Below are positions 1-5,848 of a stretch of DNA of 5,848 nt, one piece after another. Positions within the stretch are counted from its first letter, which is position 1; every line of letters starts with the position of its first letter. Made by a program: the position numbers and the translations under genes. The notes beneath the pieces were generated by a model. That model was not told the DNA's origin. It made no database searches and saw nothing but the letters and a program-made list of their open reading frames with translations. Source of the DNA: Treponema sp. (lineage in GTDB: Bacteria > Spirochaetota > Spirochaetia > Treponematales > Breznakiellaceae); contig JAIRLQ010000127.1 of NCBI GenBank assembly GCA_031259345.1, positions 1 to 5,848 on the forward strand, written 5' to 3'.

Positions 1-106
1 AAAACCCCAATTGGACAGATATTCGGAACCACCGCATAGTACGCCGTAATTGTTTCTTGCTGTTTTGTTGTAAAAATTGCTCTTTTTTACGATTTTTGTT
101 GCGCAT
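1..106 (-). CDS. Possible N-terminal fragment of a divergent gene, cut by the left window edge
   Basis: On the minus strand an ATG at 106-104 opens a frame that stays open to base 1 (35 codons). It is preceded by AAAGG (complement of 111-115) at a 4-nt spacing, an acceptable Shine-Dalgarno. The predicted peptide begins MRNKNRKKEQF, is very rich in Lys/Arg/Gln, and turns hydrophobic near the edge (RISVQLGF), which would suit the positively charged start of an inner-membrane protein. A second in-frame ATG at 37-35 would give a shorter start and leave 109 bp for divergent promoters, but has no clear ribosome site. Thirty-five open codons are not rare by chance and the composition is AT-rich, so this is only a candidate; no function can be assigned. 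Confidence 0.33.
   Translation of the reverse strand, partial: MRNKNRKKEQFLQQNSKKQLRRTMRWFRISVQLGF
65..93 (+). promoter_or_regulatory. Weak promoter-like sequence with an AT-rich inverted repeat before the ABC operon
   Basis: TTGTTG at 65-70 and TACGAT at 88-93 are 17 nt apart and match the sigma-70 consensus at three and four of six positions. Between them lies an inverted repeat, GTAAAAA (70-76) and TTTTTAC (84-90), with a 7-nt centre, in the place an operator would occupy. A second -10-like hexamer, GATAAT (122-127), lies 17 nt after TTGCGC (99-104). All matches are modest and the region is AT-rich, so a promoter is expected here from the gene layout more than it is proven by the motifs. 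Confidence 0.25.
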
Positions 107-146
107 TTTGCCTTTGCGGAAGATAATACTTAAATAGAGTCACCCA

Positions 147-1640
147 ATGGCAGAAGTTGTAGAATTCAGAAATATTTGCAAATTTTTTCCCGGCGTACGG
201 GCGTTGGAAGATATAAGCTTTTCGGCCCGGAAAGGCTATGTCTATGCCCTGATGGGTGAAAACGGCGCCGGTAAATCGACCTTGTTAAAGATTCTTAACG
301 GTGACTATATCCCTGATAAGGGAGAATTTTTAATTGACGGGAAAGTAAAACACTTTCAACGGCCCAAAGATGCCATTGAGTGCGGAATAAGCACAATCTA
401 CCAGGAACGGCAGGTTATACGGCAGATGACGGTTGCGGAAAATGTCTTTCTTGGTGACTGGCCGCGTGGCAAATCCAGCATAATTGATTTTGATCTGATG
501 AATCGGCTTACCGTTGAAATCGCAGAACGTTTTAAAATTGACATCAAACCGGATGTAAAAGTAAATACATTAAGCGTCGCGCACCAGCAGATGGTCGAAA
601 TTATGAAGGCCGTGCGCCGTGATTCCGGTATTATCGCTTTTGACGAACCAACGGCAAGCCTTTCGGATAACGAAATCGAAATCCTCTTTTCAATAATCAA
701 AAAGCTCCAGGAAGAAAACAGAATCATCTGTTATGTTTCCCACCGTATAAACGAGGTTAACCAGATTGCCCGGAAAGTCATCGTTTTTAAGGACGGCAGG
801 TTGGTCGGTGAAAGGGATCAGGACAAGGTAACGATTGATGAACTGGTCCGGATGATGGTAGGCCGGACCCTGGACAAAAAACTCAGCGAATCGTACAAAG
901 ACAGGCTTATAGGGCGGACTATTTTTTCCTGCGATAATCTAACAACCGATTTTGTCCGGAATATTTCCTTTTCGGTACACCAGGGAGAAATACTGGGATT
1001 CGCCGGACTTGTCGGCGCCGGCCGAACCGAAATAATGCGGGCCGTTTTCGGTATTGACAAAATCTACTCCGGCGCAATGAAACTTCTTGATAAACCAATA
1101 AGAATCCGGTCTCCAAAAATGGCCATAAAGAACGGTCTTGTTATGCTTCCGGAAGACAGAAAGGACCAGGGTGTACTGCCGAATATATCCGTTAAAGGCA
1201 ATATCAGTATCTCAATGCTGCGGGAAATCTGCTTGTTTGGTGTTGTAAACCGGGAAAAAGAAGACAAGATAGCCGTCAGAAATATCGGCAAATTCGATAT
1301 ACGAACGCCGGACAGCGAGAAGCTGCTGTTGCAGCTATCCGGCGGAAACCAGCAAAAGACAATTCTCGCCCGCTGCCTTGAATGTAATCCAAAAGTGCTT
1401 ATCCTCGATGAACCGACAAAGGGGATTGACGTAGGCGCCAAGGCGGAATTCCACCGTATCATTTTTGAGTGCGCCAAAGCCGGGATGGCTGTTATTGTGA
1501 TTTCATCGGAATTGCCTGAACTTATATCGCTTAGTGACAGAATTATTGTTATACGCGATGGGAGTATTTCGGGCGAACTTGAACGAAAAGATTTTTCGGA
1601 AGAAAAGATACTTAAATTAGCAATGCCCCAGGAGGAATGA
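147..1640 (+). CDS. Sugar ABC transporter ATP-binding protein (RbsA/MglA/AraG type, two NBDs)
   Basis: This cytoplasmic ATPase, 497 residues, drives a CUT2-class sugar importer; that length is normal for the family. The first nucleotide-binding domain has an intact Walker A GENGAGKST (37-45), Q-loop Gln86, signature LSVAHQQ (142-148), Walker B IIAFDEPTA (162-170) and H-loop His199. The second has the degenerate Walker A typical of the family, GLVGAGRTE (287-295, Arg in place of Lys), signature LSGGNQQ (397-403), Walker B VLILDEPT (417-424) and SSE in place of the H-loop His (453-455). One catalytically normal and one degenerate site is the family rule, so nothing appears broken. The ATG at 147 has only a weak AGAG (136-139) before it. 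The permease starts 7 nt downstream. The substrate cannot be read from the ATPase; the AraF-like binding protein points to a pentose-like sugar. Confidence 0.95.
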   Translation: MAEVVEFRNICKFFPGVRALEDISFSARKGYVYALMGENGAGKSTLLKILNGDYIPDKGEFLIDGKVKHFQRPKDAIECGISTIYQERQVIRQMTVAENVFLGDWPRGKSSIIDFDLMNRLTVEIAERFKIDIKPDVKVNTLSVAHQQMVEIMKAVRRDSGIIAFDEPTASLSDNEIEILFSIIKKLQEENRIICYVSHRINEVNQIARKVIVFKDGRLVGERDQDKVTIDELVRMMVGRTLDKKLSESYKDRLIGRTIFSCDNLTTDFVRNISFSVHQGEILGFAGLVGAGRTEIMRAVFGIDKIYSGAMKLLDKPIRIRSPKMAIKNGLVMLPEDRKDQGVLPNISVKGNISISMLREICLFGVVNREKEDKIAVRNIGKFDIRTPDSEKLLLQLSGGNQQKTILARCLECNPKVLILDEPTKGIDVGAKAEFHRIIFECAKAGMAVIVISSELPELISLSDRIIVIRDGSISGELERKDFSEEKILKLAMPQEE

Positions 1641-1647
1641 GGACTTT

Positions 1648-2640
1648 ATGGCTGCTGTTTTTGATAAATTCAAAAAAAGCGATTTCGCGGAAAAGATAAC
1701 GCTTATTATCGCTTTTATTATACTGTTAATCGTATTTTCATTTTTGAATCCGAATTATTTTTCCGTTGTAAACTTGATGAACATCCTTGTCGCCTGTTCG
1801 CTTATGGGTTTTGTAGCTATCGGGGAGACCTATCTTATCATAGCGGGCCAGATTGACATGTCGGCCGGTGCCCTGGCGGCGTTCGCCGGTGTCTTTGTAG
1901 GTAATTTACTCAAGGCAGGCGCCCCTCCGGCTGCGGTCGTGGTACTCGCGCTGTTGATTGGCGCCGCCGTCGGCGTGTTTAACGCGACCCTTATCAATAT
2001 CTGGAATATACAGCCCTTTATTGCCACATTGGCGACCATGTCTATTATACGCGGGTTTGCCTATATTATTTGCGAAGGCAAACCGGTCAGTATTTCAAAT
2101 ACCACTTTTATCAACATCGGAACCGGACGTGTTTTTAATATCATCCCGCTGCCCGTAATAATTCTGGTTGTCGCGTTTATCATTTTTGGTTTTATATTGG
2201 CCCGTACCTACTTTGGACGCAGTATTTATGTTATCGGCGGGAGTCCCTACGCGGCGCGTTTGGCGGGCATTAATCCGGTTGCCGCCCGCTATAAACTCTA
2301 CATCATATCGGGCTGCCTTGCCGCTTTGGCGGGATTACTTCTCAGTGCGCGCATGAATTCGGGTCAGCCCTCCGCCGCGAACGGGGTTGAATTTGACGCC
2401 ATCACCGGAGTTGTTCTGGGCGGTACGGCGTTTACCGGCGGTGTCGGTACCATATTGGGAACGCTTATCGGTATGCTTATCCTGCAAAGTTTCAACACCG
2501 GCCTCGTTATGCTAAATGTACAGGTGTTCTGGCAAAATGTCGCAAAGGGCCTGCTGCTGGTGGTCGCTCTGGTCTTTGACTTCTATCGGAAACAGCGCCA
2601 GGAGAGAAAAGTACTCACCGAAAGTTTAAACAGCGAGTAA
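1648..2640 (+). CDS. Sugar ABC transporter permease (RbsC/AraH type, BPD_transp_2)
   Basis: An inner-membrane permease of 330 residues, forming a homodimeric channel in this family. Hydrophobic segments lie at about 16-35, 41-66, 73-90, 94-113, 122-142, 165-185, 215-233, 251-283 and 294-312. Family hallmarks are GQIDMSAGAL (67-76; usually GGIDLSVG), NIQPFIATLATM (120-131), the cytoplasmic coupling loop GGSPYAARLAGIN (197-209), and the late glycine-rich stretch DAITGVVLGGTAFTGG (250-265). The charged C-terminal tail (about 313-330) is cytoplasmic. The ATG at 1648 has two usable ribosome sites, AGGAGGA (1630-1636) inside the end of the ATPase gene and GAGGA (1639-1643); the tight spacing suggests translational coupling. 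No defect is seen. Confidence 0.95.
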   Translation: MAAVFDKFKKSDFAEKITLIIAFIILLIVFSFLNPNYFSVVNLMNILVACSLMGFVAIGETYLIIAGQIDMSAGALAAFAGVFVGNLLKAGAPPAAVVVLALLIGAAVGVFNATLINIWNIQPFIATLATMSIIRGFAYIICEGKPVSISNTTFINIGTGRVFNIIPLPVIILVVAFIIFGFILARTYFGRSIYVIGGSPYAARLAGINPVAARYKLYIISGCLAALAGLLLSARMNSGQPSAANGVEFDAITGVVLGGTAFTGGVGTILGTLIGMLILQSFNTGLVMLNVQVFWQNVAKGLLLVVALVFDFYRKQRQERKVLTESLNSE

Positions 2641-2692
2641 GCATAAGGTGTCTCCAGAATAGCGATTGTGTTTTCGGAGAGCCGTTATTTTG

Positions 2693-2720
2693 GTTTACCC
2701 GGGATTAAAACCCCGTAAAC
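2693..2720 (+). promoter_or_regulatory. Small intercistronic hairpin before the binding-protein gene
   Basis: In the 108-nt gap between permease and binding protein, GTTTAC (2693-2698) pairs with GTAAAC (2715-2720). After a 2-nt bulge, GGG (2701-2703) pairs with CCC (2712-2714), leaving an 8-nt loop. It is followed by an interrupted T-rich run (2726-2736) and then the AAGGAG ribosome site (2737-2742). It could act as a weak attenuator or as an RNA end that protects or separates the binding-protein message. The stem is short and no function is shown. Confidence 0.35.
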
Positions 2721-2748
2721 AATATTCTTTATTTTTAAGGAGAAGGAA

Positions 2749-3759
2749 ATGAAAAAGATCATGTGTGTTTTACTGGTCTTGACACTGGCAGCCGGCGCGG
2801 CTTTTGCGGGCGGCGGCAAACAACAGTCGGCTTCGGGAGGGCAGAAGCAGTTGACAATCGCGGGTATTTATAAATCCGGCGATCAGGCATGGTTCCTCAC
2901 CGAGGGGAAAGGCGCCCAGGGCGTTGTAGAAGCGGCAGGCGGAAAATGGATGTACATGGACGCTAAAATAAATGACGCCGCGACCTATATCCAGCTCATT
3001 GATACCTGCATTGCCCAAAAAGTAGACGGTATTATTACCTGCCCGCCCGACCAGAACCTGAGCCCGGCGGTGGTTGCAAAACTCAAGGAAGCGGGTATTC
3101 CCGTGATTGCCGTTGACGATGCGCTCCAGGACGAAAGTGGAAAACTGCTGGCCCCTTGGGTAGGCATCGACGCTTACAACATCGGCCTGCAATCGGGAAA
3201 AGCTGGCGTAGAGTTTGTACAAAAAAACAACCTGGCCAACGATCCTTCTTTCGGCGTTCTTCTTTTGACGGTAGACACCGTTTCGAGCTGCGTCCCCAGG
3301 ACCGAAGCCCAGTTGAAATCAATAAAAGACGCGTTTCCCAGCTTTCCGGATTCCAGGATTTGGCGCGCCGACAGCGATGGCACCACTGAAAGGGCCAATG
3401 TGGTAGCGACCGCGGTTATCACCGGCCACCCTGAAATAAAGAAATGGCTGGTTTTCGCCATCAACGATGAGGGCGCCCAGGGTGGCGCCAGGGCTCTTGA
3501 AGCCGCGGGACTGACCTACGAAAACGGTTCACTGGTAATTGGCTTCGGTGGCTACCTTGCCCCGGACGAATTCGCGAAACCCAGCTCGCCCTTTAAGGCC
3601 GCTGCCTACTTTTCGGCCACCGACGTGGGCAAAATGTCGGCGCAGTCGCTGCTCGATTTTATAACGAGCGGGAAGCCCATTCCCGAACGCCAGGCCGTTT
3701 CCGCGCGGACAATCCTTCCTGGAGACGATCTGAGAGCCATTATGCCGGAATACTTTTAG
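2749..3759 (+). CDS. Periplasmic sugar-binding protein, AraF-like (peripla_BP_4 fold)
   Basis: A secreted solute-binding protein of 336 residues that delivers ligand to the permease encoded upstream. The signal peptide has the KK start, a hydrophobic core (about 6-17) and an AFA|GG cleavage site after residue 20; there is no lipobox Cys, so it is probably soluble rather than a lipoprotein. By eye it matches E. coli AraF (recalled from memory): YKSGDQAWF (41-49), GIITCPPDQNLSPAVVAK (94-111), VIAVDD (119-124) and HPEIKKWLVFAIND (227-240). Lys42, Trp48, Phe49, Asp124, Arg184 and Asn239 fall on AraF sugar-contacting positions, but Tyr269 appears where AraF has Asn232. The sugar is therefore probably arabinose-like but not certainly arabinose. 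AAGGAG (2737-2742) lies 6 nt before the ATG. The gene ends with TAG followed by unrelated sequence, so TAG acts as an ordinary stop here. Confidence 0.93.
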   Translation: MKKIMCVLLVLTLAAGAAFAGGGKQQSASGGQKQLTIAGIYKSGDQAWFLTEGKGAQGVVEAAGGKWMYMDAKINDAATYIQLIDTCIAQKVDGIITCPPDQNLSPAVVAKLKEAGIPVIAVDDALQDESGKLLAPWVGIDAYNIGLQSGKAGVEFVQKNNLANDPSFGVLLLTVDTVSSCVPRTEAQLKSIKDAFPSFPDSRIWRADSDGTTERANVVATAVITGHPEIKKWLVFAINDEGAQGGARALEAAGLTYENGSLVIGFGGYLAPDEFAKPSSPFKAAAYFSATDVGKMSAQSLLDFITSGKPIPERQAVSARTILPGDDLRAIMPEYF

Positions 3760-3771
3760 GTAAAACAACCA

Positions 3772-3816
3772 CAAAGATTGGGGGGGTGTTCGGAAAGGAA
3801 ACCTCCCCGATCTTTG
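3772..3816 (+). promoter_or_regulatory. Strong 15-bp intercistronic hairpin after the binding-protein gene
   Basis: Bases 3772-3786 (CAAAGATT plus seven G) pair with 3802-3816 over 15 consecutive pairs, including two G-U wobbles (3779/3809 and 3784/3804), around a 15-nt loop. It starts 12 nt after the binding-protein stop codon and is followed by AAAGGAG, the next gene's ribosome site, not by a T-run. It is therefore not a canonical intrinsic terminator. The likely role is a 3' stabiliser or partial block that keeps binding-protein mRNA more abundant than the downstream mRNA, as is known for other binding-protein operons; this is inferred from position. Confidence 0.7.
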
Positions 3817-3829
3817 AAAGGAGAAGCAT

Positions 3830-4879
3830 ATGAAAAAAAGAGAACGTGTCTATGCAGCGCTTGACCATAATATACCGGACAGAACACCTGTCGATATTCA
3901 GGCGGTCCCGGAAATATGGGATAAATTATTTAAACATTTTAATACTGCCGGGATGAAAACGGTAATGGATAAGCTGGAAATAGATTGCGCATGGGTAGAT
4001 CCCGAAGTTTTACGTATACCAAATAAAAAAGATGATGATGGGTTTATTATCGGCTGGGGCGGCAGCCGTTGCCGCATAGTATGCAATAAATTCGGCGAAT
4101 ACCTTGAAATTGTACACTATGCGACAGACGGCTGTGAGACTGAAGAAGACATTGACCGTGCGCTGAAATTACCCGATTTAAGCAATATGGATTTTACTGC
4201 CGTTGAAACTGCCTGTAAGGAATTCGATGATTATTTCCTTCTCGGGGGATTTGCGAGCAGTTTTTATTATCCTACTTTGGTAAGAAGAATGGAAGACATA
4301 CTGATAGATATGGCTACCCGTCCCGAATTGATCCATCATTTAATTAAGCGCTGTTTTGACTGGCATATTGAATATCACGAAAAGTTATTAAAGGCAGGAA
4401 ATGGAAGGATTGATGCCATGCAGATGGCGGATGACTTTGCTACGCAGTTAAATCTTATCATGAGCATTGAAATGTTTCGTGATTTTTACAAAAAGCCATT
4501 GTCGGAGTATATATCTCTTGCCAAATCTTATAATGCTATTCCATACATGCATTGCTGTGGATCAGCATATCATTTAATTAATGAATTTATTGATATGGGT
4601 ATCCGTATTCTCGATCCGGTTCAGACCGTTGCCCAGAATATGCAACCGGAACTCTTAAAAAAAGAATTCGGAGACCGGATAACCTTTCATGGCGCCGGAG
4701 AAACACAGAATATTTTACCCAATGGTACGCCTGATGATGTACGGGATAACGCGAAAATGCTGTCCCGGGTGTTGGGAAAAAACGGAGGGTATATAATGAC
4801 ATCTTGCCATAATTTACAGGCGGATGTGCCCCTGGAGAATGTCCTTGCGTTCTACGAGACTGACAATCGGGTTATGTAA
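3830..4879 (+). CDS. URO-D family protein, probable corrinoid/thiol methyltransferase-like enzyme
   Basis: A complete cytosolic protein of 349 residues with no signal peptide or membrane segment. The start KKRERVYAALDHNIPDRTPV (2-21) is the standard opening of URO-D-superfamily proteins of the MtaA/CmuA-related kind. The active-site loop ADDFATQ (200-206) matches the family DDxGTQ pattern. His241 and Cys243 in YMHCCGS form an HxC pair, and Cys325 in MTSCHNLQ sits where MtaA-type methyltransferases carry the third zinc ligand. PVQ (263-265) and the GAGETQ..LPNGTPDDV segment (288-304) are also typical. These residues favour zinc-dependent methyl transfer over haem-pathway decarboxylation, but the methyl donor and acceptor are unknown and no corrinoid protein is encoded nearby. 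AAAGGAG (3817-3823) lies 6 nt before the ATG. Base composition is visibly more AT-rich than the flanking genes. Confidence 0.85.
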   Translation: MKKRERVYAALDHNIPDRTPVDIQAVPEIWDKLFKHFNTAGMKTVMDKLEIDCAWVDPEVLRIPNKKDDDGFIIGWGGSRCRIVCNKFGEYLEIVHYATDGCETEEDIDRALKLPDLSNMDFTAVETACKEFDDYFLLGGFASSFYYPTLVRRMEDILIDMATRPELIHHLIKRCFDWHIEYHEKLLKAGNGRIDAMQMADDFATQLNLIMSIEMFRDFYKKPLSEYISLAKSYNAIPYMHCCGSAYHLINEFIDMGIRILDPVQTVAQNMQPELLKKEFGDRITFHGAGETQNILPNGTPDDVRDNAKMLSRVLGKNGGYIMTSCHNLQADVPLENVLAFYETDNRVM

Positions 4880-4907
4880 AGACCCGCATCCCACATGGAA
4901 TAAACTT

Positions 4908-4911
4908 GGAG
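4908..4911 (+). promoter_or_regulatory. Ribosome binding site that sets the start of the second URO-D gene
   Basis: GGAG lies 6 nt before the ATG at 4918, within the 38-nt gap after the preceding stop codon. A TTG at 4906 in the same frame would add four residues (MEYL) but overlaps this site and has only GGAA (4897-4900) before it. The ATG at 4918 is therefore the better start. Confidence 0.6.
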
Positions 4912-4917
4912 TATCTC

Positions 4918-5848
4918 ATGTCGAATGTACAGACCTTGCCTAAACCTGCGGATGAAGCGGTTATACCGGCGTCCGAACGGGAATATTTGCGCACCCTGGC
5001 AAAGAAGCAGCAAGAGTACGCGCACCTGCCTGTAATGGCTGAGCGGGAACGCCTGTGGATTTTGCATAACGGCCTTTGCGGTGAACGGCCTATGGTGGTA
5101 ATGGAAGAAGATACCTTTCTCGATGAGATTATGCCGCAGAGCCGTTGCGAAAGCCCGCTGGGCAAAAAGATTGAACAGACATTATGTCATGTCATCGCCG
5201 CCCATGAAACCTTTGACGATGACAAGGTAGTACCAAATTACTTTCCGGTTTATCTGGATATTGGCGTTAATTTTCTTGGGCTGGCCATACGAAAAACCCT
5301 TGCCGCCGAAGGCGTCGGTTTTCATATTGAACCGGTGTTTAAGACATTGGAGGAAGGACTCCCTCTTCTGCGGCATTCAGAATTTATTTATGATAAAACG
5401 GCGACCGATCTCATGGAGAAGGCGGCCTGCGATGTTTTAGGCGATATACTGCCTGTAATACGCAAGAACAGCTTTCATTGGTGGGATACCATGCATACCT
5501 GGCAGGTGGTCCACCTTATGGGAATGGAAAATATGTACCTCGCTATGGCCCTCGAACCGGATGAATTTCACCGCCTGATGCGCATAGTTACCGACGAACT
5601 GCTGGCCTGTTTGCGCTGGCAGGAGGAAAACGGCCTGCTCCTCCTAAACAACGGGAACGATTAGTTGGGCGCCGGCAGTTGCTGTTTTACGGATGAATTG
5701 CCGGGAGCGGGTTTTGACGGCAAGGTGCGCATCCGGGATACTTGGGGGCATTTGAACAGCCAGGAAAGTATCGATATATCCCCTGAAATGTTTGCGGAAT
5801 TCGTCTATCCCTATTGTGCGCAGACCGCCGCGGAATATGGGCTGGTTT
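4918..5848 (+). CDS. URO-D family protein, interrupted by in-frame TAG and cut by the right window edge
   Basis: A second, divergent URO-D-superfamily gene. From ATG 4918 it reads 248 codons to a TAG at 5662-5664, then continues in the same frame for 61 open codons to the window end. Family features before the TAG are LRTLAKKQQEYAHLPVM (24-40), CESPLGKKIE (77-86), VVPNYFPV (104-111), HLMGMENMYLAM (199-210) and the loop strand LLLLNNGND (240-248). After it come FTDELP (257-262), DTWGHLNSQE (274-283) and SPEMFAEFVYPY (288-299), the expected continuation in corrinoid-methyltransferase-like URO-D proteins. Homologues, as I recall, are near 400 residues, so about a quarter lies beyond the window, including the expected Cys-rich metal site. 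A protein ending at the TAG would lack half the barrel and is unlikely to be active. It is either a gene with one nonsense change or sequence error, or one with a recoded amber codon. It probably acts with the gene upstream. Confidence 0.75.
5662..5664 (+). other. In-frame amber (TAG) codon inside the URO-D-family gene
   Basis: TAG is codon 249, directly after the N-G-N-D of the active-site loop. The paralogue upstream has MADDFATQ at the equivalent place, which puts Phe203 opposite the amber codon. TAG is one base from the Tyr codons TAT and TAC, so loss of an aromatic residue by one substitution is the simplest mutational path. The reading frame on both sides is family-like and no frameshift is needed to join them. 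Confidence 0.85.
5672..5704 (+). promoter_or_regulatory. Stem-loop 7 nt downstream of the in-frame TAG
   Basis: CCGGCAGTT (5672-5680) pairs with AATTGCCGG (5696-5704) as nine consecutive pairs with one G-U wobble, around a 15-nt loop. It is inside the continued coding frame and is not followed by a T-run, so it is not a terminator. Its distance from the TAG is like that of known stop-codon readthrough structures, but chance pairing in GC-rich coding sequence is a real alternative. Confidence 0.4.

Noticed and set aside
1007..1033. Arg in place of the Walker A Lys in the second ATPase domain (GLVGAGRTE)
   Set aside because: This degenerate second site is the rule in RbsA/MglA/AraG proteins and does not indicate a broken gene.
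2651..2680. TCTCC...GGAGA inverted repeat after the permease gene
   Set aside because: Only five base pairs around a 20-nt loop, with no T-run; too weak to call a terminator.
2770..3222. Long minus-strand open frame opposite the binding-protein gene
   Set aside because: It is a shadow of a GC-rich coding region, with no ribosome site and no recognisable protein features. The + strand frame has clear family motifs.
3757..3864. Readthrough of the TAG ending the binding-protein gene
   Set aside because: The frame after it gives 34 unrelated codons over the hairpin and ribosome site, then TGA at 3862-3864. The protein already has its normal family length, so this TAG is a true stop.
4906..4920. 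TTG start at 4906 for the second URO-D gene
   Set aside because: The ATG at 4918 has GGAG at a 6-nt spacing, while the TTG overlaps that site.
5665..5848. Independent restart gene after the amber codon
   Set aside because: The first in-frame ATG is at 5788, inside the conserved SPEMF segment, with no ribosome site. The segment is the continuation of the same protein, not a new gene.

Overview
The window is most likely one transcription unit read on the + strand. It consists of a complete sugar-type (CUT2/ribose-arabinose class) ABC importer followed by two genes of the uroporphyrinogen-decarboxylase (URO-D)/corrinoid-methyltransferase superfamily, the second of which runs off the right edge. 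The organism cannot be fixed from this sequence. The diderm-style binding protein with an Ala/Gly/Lys/Gln-rich mature N-terminus, the mixed GC content and the pairing of sugar ABC genes with URO-D-like methyltransferases would suit a fermentative or acetogenic anaerobe. A gut spirochaete (Treponema-like) is my first guess and a clostridial relative the second; this is inference from style, not proof.

Layout: positions 1-146 hold a leader with an AT-rich inverted repeat and a weak promoter-like stretch, and on the minus strand possibly the first codons of a divergent gene leaving the left edge. A double-NBD sugar ABC ATPase (147-1640) is followed after 7 nt by its permease (1648-2640). A 108-nt gap with a small hairpin leads to an AraF-like periplasmic sugar-binding protein (2749-3759). 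A perfectly placed 15-bp hairpin (3772-3816) ends one base before the Shine-Dalgarno of a full-length URO-D-family methyltransferase-like gene (3830-4879). A second, more distant URO-D-family gene starts at 4918.

The most unusual point is in the last gene. Its reading frame is broken by a TAG at 5662-5664, but the same frame continues with no further stop for 61 codons to the window end, and those codons encode recognisable family sequence (FTDELP, WG...QE, SPEMFAEF). The amber codon falls next to the conserved N-D of the active-site loop, at a position where the neighbouring paralogue has Phe, and a 9-bp stem-loop begins 7 nt after it. It is either a single nonsense change (real or sequencing error) or a recoded amber codon; the sequence alone does not decide.

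How the genes may work together (inference): the binding protein captures a sugar-like molecule, the permease and ATPase import it, and the two cytosolic URO-D-type proteins process a methylated or related substrate, or pass methyl groups to a corrinoid protein encoded elsewhere. No corrinoid protein, activase or sugar catabolic enzyme is visible in the window.
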